DNA of 64,000 nucleotides. Origin: Peterkaempfera griseoplana (GTDB taxonomy: Bacteria; Actinomycetota; Actinomycetes; Streptomycetales; Streptomycetaceae). The notes under the pieces are model-generated. The model made no database searches. It was not told where the DNA came from and was given only the letters and a program-made list of their open reading frames with translations. Below are positions 59,040 to 64,000 of the stretch, in pieces. Position 1 is the stretch's first letter. Every line of letters begins with the position of its first letter. Both the position numbers and the translations under genes were made by a program. The stretch is from NCBI RefSeq assembly GCF_001418575.1, contig NZ_LIQR01000114.1, positions 23,682-87,681 on the forward strand, in the 5' to 3' direction.

Positions 59040-62000
59040 TTACGCCTTCTTGAGGGCGAAGTCCGTGACGACCACCGATCCCTTCACCACCTTCACGGTG
59101 GCGACGACCGGCTTGTACCCCTCCTTCGCCACGATCACGGTGAGCGGGTTGTTGCGCTTGTCGAGCCACAGCTCGTAGGTGCCGTCCGCGCCCGTGGTGA
59201 GGGTGGTGTCGGCCACCCAGGAATCGACCTCGACGGTCGCTCCGGCCAGGGGCAGGCCGGTGTTCGCCGCTGTCACCTTTCCGGTGATCCTGCCCCAGCT
59301 GTTCGGCGGCGACACGGTGAGGGACACCGGGATGTCCGCCGACGGGTAGGGCGTGTCGCTGTTCAGCTGGAGCCGGGCCGTGTAGGTGCCCGGCTGGCCG
59401 ACCTCGGGAACCGAGGCGTCCAGCGTGACGGTGAGGTGCGCGGTCTCACCCGGGTTGACCACCAGCGACCGGGTGCTGGTGGTCATCCAGGTGACGTCCC
59501 CGCCGTCCTGCTGGCTGTACCCCGCCAGCAGCTCCGCGGTCTGGAGCTGCGCCCCGTCGGCCATACCGCCGACCACGTAGAAGCCCGCCGCACCGGCCGC
59601 ACCCGTACGGACCTTGGCCATCCGGGGCAGCTCGGACCACTTGGAGGTCCGCGGGTCGAAGGCCAGCGCCGAGTCCTTCGCCGTGTCGTTCGCCTGGCCG
59701 CCGCTGATCAGCAGCAGGCCGTCGGCGGAGGTGTAGGCCGCGCGCCAGACCGGGTACGGCATGTCGGGCAGCTTGGACCAGCGGTCCGCAACCGGGTCGT
59801 AGGAGTAGGCCGACGACAGCTCGTAGTTCCCGACCGACGCCGCAGGGTTCGAGGAGCCGCCTGCGCAGTAGATCCGGTTCTCGATTCCGGCGCAGGCGCC
59901 CCCCGCGACCGGCACGGGGTAGTCGGCCGCGCGCGACCAGCTGTCGGTCGACGGATCGTAGACGCTCACCGTGGAGTTCCCAGCGCAGCGCAGGTCGCTG
60001 TCGCACCCTCCGATGACGTAGAGCTTGCCGTCCAGGACGGTGCTGGCCGCGATACCCAGCGGGGTGGGCATGCTCGCGCCCCGCGTCCACTGGTCAGTGG
60101 CGGGGTCGTAGATCTCCAGCTTGGCGTCCGGCTGGTGCGAGGCGTCGATTCCACCGGTGACATAGAGCTTGTCCCCGATGAAACCGTGCTCCGGGTACAA
60201 ACGGGCGTCCGCGGGGCCGGCCACGTCGGACCAGGCGCCGGCTTCCGGGTCGTACCGCATCATCCTGTGCGACGCGCCCGAGCCGTTCCCGCCGAGACCG
60301 GCGTAGAGCTTGCCCTGGTAGCTGTCCGCCATGCCGTCGATGACCACGTTGGGCAGGTCGGCGACCGGCTGCCAGCCGCTGCCGGGAGTGGGCCTGGCCG
60401 CGGCTGCCGGGCGCTCGGCCACCGAGACGTGTACGGGTGCGCCACCGGTGTTGGTGACCTGCAGGTCCTGGGTCGCGGAACCACCCCAGCCCACCGACGC
60501 GCTGATGTCGCCGCCGGTGACGGACAGCCGCCCGGCCGCCAGCGCCAGATCCTGAACGCGGGCGGTTCCGTCCGCGACCACCTTCACGTTCTTCGTGGCG
60601 GGCTGGTAAGGCTTGCGGGCAGCGGTGACCTGCTCCTTGCCCGCGGCGGAGAACAGCCAGTAGAAGCCGTCGGGCTGGGCAGCGTCCTCGGGGGTGGCGG
60701 TGGTGATCGCCGTGGCCCCCGACGCGTCCTTGACGTCGGCACCGGTGATGCCCTCACCGGTGTTGGCGTCGATCACCTGGCCGGTGATCAGTCCGCCGGG
60801 CAGCGGGGTCGCCTTCCAGTCGGCCACCTGCACGTCGTCGATCTGCCAGTACCAGGCGTCGCTGCCGGCGAAGTGGAAGCGCAGCTGGACCTTGGGCTTG
60901 CCCGCGTACGCGGTCAGGTCGAGGCGGATCGTCGTCGACGGGATGTCGTTGAAGATCACGTCCGGGGTCCACAGGGTCTTCCAGGTCTTCCCACCGTTGG
61001 CCGAGACGTCTACCGACGCCTCCTGCGAGTAGGAGCCCATGTACTGCGTGTCGAAGGAGAAGTCGGGGTGGACGCTCTTCGAGAGGTCGTACACCGGGCT
61101 GACCAGGCTGCTGTTCACGATCGTGCCGTAGCCGCTGTCGGCGATGGCGAACCCGCCTGCGCCACCTGTGCGGTTGCCGCGGTACCGGGGGTCGTCGAAC
61201 TCCCACCCGCCCGTGGTCCCGCCGGCGTTCTGCACCGCCCAGCCGGCGGGGGCCGACGAGGTGGAGTCGAAGGGCTCAAAGCTTCCGTCGTGGGTGACGG
61301 AGTAGCCGGGCGCGGTGCCGACCCGGGGGTCGGCAGCGAGAGCGAAATCGGCTTCGACGTCGTCCGCCGCCACGATGACCGTGCCGGCAGCCGATTCATA
61401 GCCCTGGTAGTAACTGGTCACCCGCAGGGTGTAGTTGCCCTGCTGGGGAAGGGTCACCCGGTAGGCGCCGGTCGCCGGGTCCGTCCAGATCGGGGCGCCG
61501 GGCTTGCCGTCCACCGTGATCCGCGCGTAGAGCGGCCAGCCGTGGCTGGAACCGTCCTTGACGGTGCCCGAGACGGTGACGGACGGGAGCGCGGTGATCG
61601 AGAAGTCCCGTTCCAGAACCGTCTTGTCGGCGATCTTCACGCCTGCGAACGTCTTGGTCGCGTAGCCGTAGCCGCCTACGGTGACGCTCTGCTTGCCTGC
61701 CGGCAAGGTCAGGCTGAACGTGCCGTCCGCTGCGGTGTAGGTGGTCGAACCGCCCGCGCTGACCTCCGCCAGCGCGACCGGGGTGCCCTTCGTGGCGTCC
61801 AGGACCCTGCCGTGGACGTGTCCGTAGGGGCCGTTCTTGAAGGCGGCCGTGCCGTTGGGCGTGCCCAGCCCGGTCGGACCGTCGTAGCCCGCACCGCCGT
61901 TGCACAGGTAGGCGGGCTGGCACTCGCCGTTGCTGCCGGAGGTGACGTCGTTCAGCCCGGAGCGGTCGGCAACGTACGGATAGGAGTTGGGATACGTGTC

Positions 62001-63131
62001 GGGTTCCGGGGTGCCCGCCACCGCGTACACGCCGGCGATGATCGGGGTCGCGGCGCTGGTGCCGCCGATGATCTCCCAGCCGCTGTCGGTGTACTTCCCG
62101 TACGTCTGGAAGACGGCCAGGCCGGTCTCGGGGTCGCCGACCGCGGAGACGTCGGCCACCGTTCGCCCGGCGCAATCGCCGTCGTTCTGGAAGTCAGGTT
62201 TGGGCTCCGTCTTGGAGCAGCCGGAACCGGCGCCGTACCAGGCGGACTCCGACCAGCCGCGAGCCGTGCCCGGGTCGCGGACCAGCGACGTCGCGCCGAC
62301 CGCGGTGACGTACGGCGACGCGGCCGGGAACTCCACCCCGTAGCTCTCGTCACCTGTCGCCGCGATGACCGCCACACCGGGGTGGTTGTAGGCGGCGTCC
62401 CACAGCGCTGTGTCGACCTTGGACTCGTCCATGCCGTACGAGTTGGAGATGAACTTGGCCCCCATGGCGACGGCCTGGTTGACGGCGGCGGCCAGGTTCG
62501 CGGGGCTCGGGTTGTCCGCCTCGATCAGCAGGATGTGCGCGTTCGGCGCGGCGGCCGACACCATGTCGAGGTCCAGTGATATCTCACCGGCCCAGTCCGT
62601 GTCCGGGTCGGGGTACTCGGTACCGCCACGCTGGTCGACCTTCCGGAAGCACCCGTTGTCCGTGGTGCAGGCGGGCAGGCCGTACTGCGCCCGGTAGACG
62701 GCCAGGTCCGACTCGGCGGTGGGGTCGTCGTAGGCGTCGACGACGGCCACGGTCTGGCCCGCGCCGCCGTCCGCCGGCAGGTTGTACGCGCTCTGGATGT
62801 CGGCTGCGCCGAACCCCTCGGGCTGCCCGCCGTCGTCCGCCCGGCGGAGGGTGTCGGTGCCGGTACGCCTCATGGCGAAGCAGGTGGCCTGGCCGGGCTG
62901 CGGTGTGCCGCAGACCCTCTCGACGGAGTCCTCGGCGCTCTTCGCCCGGGCGGTCCCCTGCGGAGCGGCGCTGTGCGCGGGGGCGGCGCTGTGCCCAGGG
63001 GCGGCGGGAGCCGCCTGCGCCTGAGGCACGCTGAAGCCGAGCAGCCCGATGGCCGCCACGCTCACCGCGGCGGCGCAGGCGAGGACCATCCGCGCCGGAC
63101 GGGCGGGTCTGTGTCTGAACGGGTGGAACAA
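59040..63131 (-). CDS. Secreted S53 sedolisin-type protease with Kelch and regulatory-like domains
   Basis: 1363 aa from TTG 63131, with GGAG 8 nt upstream. A signal peptide spans residues 1-40 (ends SVPQAQA|AP). The mature enzyme has a catalytic Glu183 and Asp187 in GEISLDLDMVS and Ser359 in IIGGTSAATPIIAG, the S53 Glu-Asp-Ser set. Downstream are carboxypeptidase-regulatory-like modules (about 400-560), an inhibitor-A/MAM-like beta domain (about 600-760), a second regulatory-like module (about 790-880), six or so Kelch repeats (about 960-1200) and a final regulatory-like module. It is probably an extracellular acid-type endopeptidase anchored to surfaces by its beta domains. Confidence 0.88.
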   Translation of the reverse strand: MFHPFRHRPARPARMVLACAAAVSVAAIGLLGFSVPQAQAAPAAPGHSAAPAHSAAPQGTARAKSAEDSVERVCGTPQPGQATCFAMRRTGTDTLRRADDGGQPEGFGAADIQSAYNLPADGGAGQTVAVVDAYDDPTAESDLAVYRAQYGLPACTTDNGCFRKVDQRGGTEYPDPDTDWAGEISLDLDMVSAAAPNAHILLIEADNPSPANLAAAVNQAVAMGAKFISNSYGMDESKVDTALWDAAYNHPGVAVIAATGDESYGVEFPAASPYVTAVGATSLVRDPGTARGWSESAWYGAGSGCSKTEPKPDFQNDGDCAGRTVADVSAVGDPETGLAVFQTYGKYTDSGWEIIGGTSAATPIIAGVYAVAGTPEPDTYPNSYPYVADRSGLNDVTSGSNGECQPAYLCNGGAGYDGPTGLGTPNGTAAFKNGPYGHVHGRVLDATKGTPVALAEVSAGGSTTYTAADGTFSLTLPAGKQSVTVGGYGYATKTFAGVKIADKTVLERDFSITALPSVTVSGTVKDGSSHGWPLYARITVDGKPGAPIWTDPATGAYRVTLPQQGNYTLRVTSYYQGYESAAGTVIVAADDVEADFALAADPRVGTAPGYSVTHDGSFEPFDSTSSAPAGWAVQNAGGTTGGWEFDDPRYRGNRTGGAGGFAIADSGYGTIVNSSLVSPVYDLSKSVHPDFSFDTQYMGSYSQEASVDVSANGGKTWKTLWTPDVIFNDIPSTTIRLDLTAYAGKPKVQLRFHFAGSDAWYWQIDDVQVADWKATPLPGGLITGQVIDANTGEGITGADVKDASGATAITTATPEDAAQPDGFYWLFSAAGKEQVTAARKPYQPATKNVKVVADGTARVQDLALAAGRLSVTGGDISASVGWGGSATQDLQVTNTGGAPVHVSVAERPAAAARPTPGSGWQPVADLPNVVIDGMADSYQGKLYAGLGGNGSGASHRMMRYDPEAGAWSDVAGPADARLYPEHGFIGDKLYVTGGIDASHQPDAKLEIYDPATDQWTRGASMPTPLGIAASTVLDGKLYVIGGCDSDLRCAGNSTVSVYDPSTDSWSRAADYPVPVAGGACAGIENRIYCAGGSSNPAASVGNYELSSAYSYDPVADRWSKLPDMPYPVWRAAYTSADGLLLISGGQANDTAKDSALAFDPRTSKWSELPRMAKVRTGAAGAAGFYVVGGMADGAQLQTAELLAGYSQQDGGDVTWMTTSTRSLVVNPGETAHLTVTLDASVPEVGQPGTYTARLQLNSDTPYPSADIPVSLTVSPPNSWGRITGKVTAANTGLPLAGATVEVDSWVADTTLTTGADGTYELWLDKRNNPLTVIVAKEGYKPVVATVKVVKGSVVVTDFALKKA

Positions 63132-63226
63132 GGGTGTTCTCCAAGCGTCCGTAGCTGCGATGCGCAGCTCACCGGGAGATTCACCCCTTTTCCGTTCCCC
63201 GGATCAAGGTCTGGACGTAACATCTG

Positions 63227-63252
63227 TGTTTCCCTTTCCGGCAAAGGAAACA
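63227..63252. promoter_or_regulatory. Inverted repeat upstream of the large sedolisin gene
   Basis: TGTTTCC (63227-63233) and GGAAACA (63246-63252), with additional TTT/AAA pairing inside if one C is bulged. It lies about 100-120 nt upstream of the TTG start: either a 5'-leader hairpin or an operator. Confidence 0.45.
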
Positions 63253-63482
63253 GACGGAACGTCACATCTCAGACGGTGCCCGATCCACGCATCCGGTCAC
63301 ATACACATGGAATTCCCGTCCGCAGGGAAGCGTGCACGCATTCGGCCACTCCTGACACATCGTCGACTCCCCCGGCCGACGACTCGGCTGCATCGACTCA
63401 TGCGATCGGGCATCAGGTGCGACGCGAGGAAAGAGCAGACATCCCCGACCGGGCGGACCGGCAGACGACCCCGCAATTCGGC

Positions 63483-63508
63483 AGTTCAAAAGTGAACTTT
63501 CATTCACT
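63483..63508. promoter_or_regulatory. Two overlapping dyads upstream of the second sedolisin promoter
   Basis: AGTTCA-AAAG-TGAACT (63483-63498) and AGTGAA-CTTTCA-TTCACT (63491-63508), both with perfect 6-bp arms, sharing 8 bp. They end 10 bp before a TTGACA element, a typical operator or activator position. Confidence 0.55.
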
Positions 63509-63517
63509 CCCAGGTAG

Positions 63518-63548
63518 TTGACATGCACGTGACGTAGACGCCTAGTGT
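63518..63548 (+). promoter_or_regulatory. Candidate promoter of the second sedolisin gene
   Basis: Consensus -35 TTGACA (63518-63523) and TAGTGT (63543-63548) with a 19-bp spacer. It would start transcription near 63555, about 97 nt before the start codon. Confidence 0.5.
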
Positions 63549-63577
63549 TTGTCGCGCAATCGCACCTGTACCTGCAC

Positions 63578-63614
63578 GCACTTTCGCGCCGTCGTCACGA
63601 CGGCGCGAAAGTGC
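63578..63614 (+). promoter_or_regulatory. 37-bp near-perfect palindrome in 5' leader
   Basis: 18-nt arms GCACTTTCGCGCCGTCGT (63578-63595) and its exact complement at 63597-63614, separated by one base. It would form a very stable hairpin in the leader RNA between the promoter and the SD, ending 22 nt before the SD; it could also be a terminator/attenuator or a DNA-binding site. Confidence 0.6.
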
Positions 63615-63651
63615 TGCTTCGCCGCGGACCCATACAGGAGTTGCGTTGGGC

Positions 63652-64000
63652 ATGACAGACAGATCCAGCCGCACCGCAGGTCGCAGCAGAACGGGGGTCG
63701 CGGCACTGCTCGGTGCCGCAGCGCTCGCAGTACTGGGCCTTCAGACGCCTGCGGCCTCAGCGACCTCGACCGCCCCGGCCCCGCCTCCCACCGCCTCCAC
63801 CTCCACCGGACAGCAGGTCGCCTACAGGCCCGCCTGCGACGCCCCGAAGCCGGGCCAGTTCACCTGCTTCGCCCTGCGTCGCACCGACATCGAGCCGACA
63901 CCGGCCGCCACACTGCGCGCCGCCCCGGCCGTCCCGGCCGGGTTCGGCCCGGCCGACCTCCAGACCGCCTATGACCTGCCCCCCAACGGAGGGGCCGGCA
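63652..64000 (+). CDS. Second S53 sedolisin-type protease, 3' end outside the window
   Basis: The frame from ATG 63652 (TTG 63646 is an alternative; AGGAG at 63636-63640) is open to the right edge. It starts MTDRSSRTAGRSRTGVAALL with a signal peptide to about residue 37 (LGLQTPAASA). Then come CDAPKPGQFTCFALRRTDIE and FGPADLQTAYDLPPNGGAG, which closely match the corresponding part of the large sedolisin (CGTPQPGQATCFAMRRTGTD, FGAADIQSAYNLPADGGAG). It is therefore a paralogue, divergently transcribed. The catalytic region is outside. Confidence 0.85.
   Translation, partial: MTDRSSRTAGRSRTGVAALLGAAALAVLGLQTPAASATSTAPAPPPTASTSTGQQVAYRPACDAPKPGQFTCFALRRTDIEPTPAATLRAAPAVPAGFGPADLQTAYDLPPNGGAG

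Noticed and set aside
59025..62579. 1184-codon plus-strand frame opposite the large sedolisin gene
   Set aside because: Antisense shadow: low-complexity Gly/Arg/Val-rich, no SD, and the minus-strand protein has clear domains and a signal peptide.

Overview
The window is about 72% GC by eye. Genes show G/C at third codon positions, GTG and TTG starts are common, SD sequences of GGAGG type are frequent, and neighbouring genes are often coupled by ATGA or GTGA overlaps. Together with the gene families (DUF488, DUF6424, Imm21, SpoIIE-type phosphatases, sedolisins) this points to a Streptomyces or close relative. The many broken genes, insertion-sequence scars and one-off enzymes look like an accessory chromosome arm rather than the conserved core; that placement is inference.

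Layout. 0-3 kb: 3' part of a secreted GH3 glycosidase and its terminator. 3-12 kb (minus strand): DUF488 gene coupled to a small cupin, then a four-gene MacB/FtsX-type ABC exporter (two ATPases, two giant permeases). 11.8-12.7 kb: scar made of a frameshifted Tn3-family transposase piece, a frameshifted IS5-like transposase piece and a broken HAD hydrolase. 13-17.5 kb: amidase-like protein, DUF2278/lamin-tail protein, an M4 metalloprotease with its emfourin-type inhibitor, and a DUF6424 protein. 17.8-20.5 kb: a compact lasso-peptide cluster (precursor, leader peptidase, macrolactam synthetase). 20.5-30 kb: membrane protein, CLC channel, DMT-transporter remnant, tandem universal stress protein, soluble sulfite-oxidase-type enzyme, and a Tat-exported PHP-like/sialidase-like protein. 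30-35 kb: small genes including an ADP-ribosylglycohydrolase pair, DUF4240, DUF5713-like and Imm21 proteins (an immunity-like island with no toxin visible). 35.5-38.5 kb: two overlapping membrane-anchored SpoIIE-type phosphatases, one with an anti-sigma-type kinase domain. 38.9-40.3 kb: decayed TetR and SDR genes. 40.3-41.8 kb: 6-phosphogluconate dehydrogenase. 42.8-48.2 kb: four GNAT acetyltransferases with a DUF1877-like remnant and an MBL hydrolase. 48.5-51.8 kb: MarR/cupin and MarR/esterase pairs with recognisable operators, and an FAH fragment. 52-54 kb: membrane-bound molybdopterin oxidoreductase and partner. 54.1-58.9 kb: a MoxR ATPase / VWA-HExxH / large-unknown ternary system with a divergent zinc-ribbon gene. 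59-64 kb: two divergent sedolisin (S53) proteases, the second cut by the window end.

The most interesting system is the lasso cluster. A 38-codon gene with its own promoter and SD encodes a leader followed by a 14-residue core that starts with Gly and has Asp at position 8. It is followed directly by a single-chain leader-recognition/peptidase protein and an asparagine-synthetase-like cyclase. The core sequence is not one I recognise, the usual Thr at leader position -2 is Ile, and no transporter gene is adjacent. Second in interest are the MoxR/VWA ternary system and several palindromic operators that can be assigned to specific regulators.
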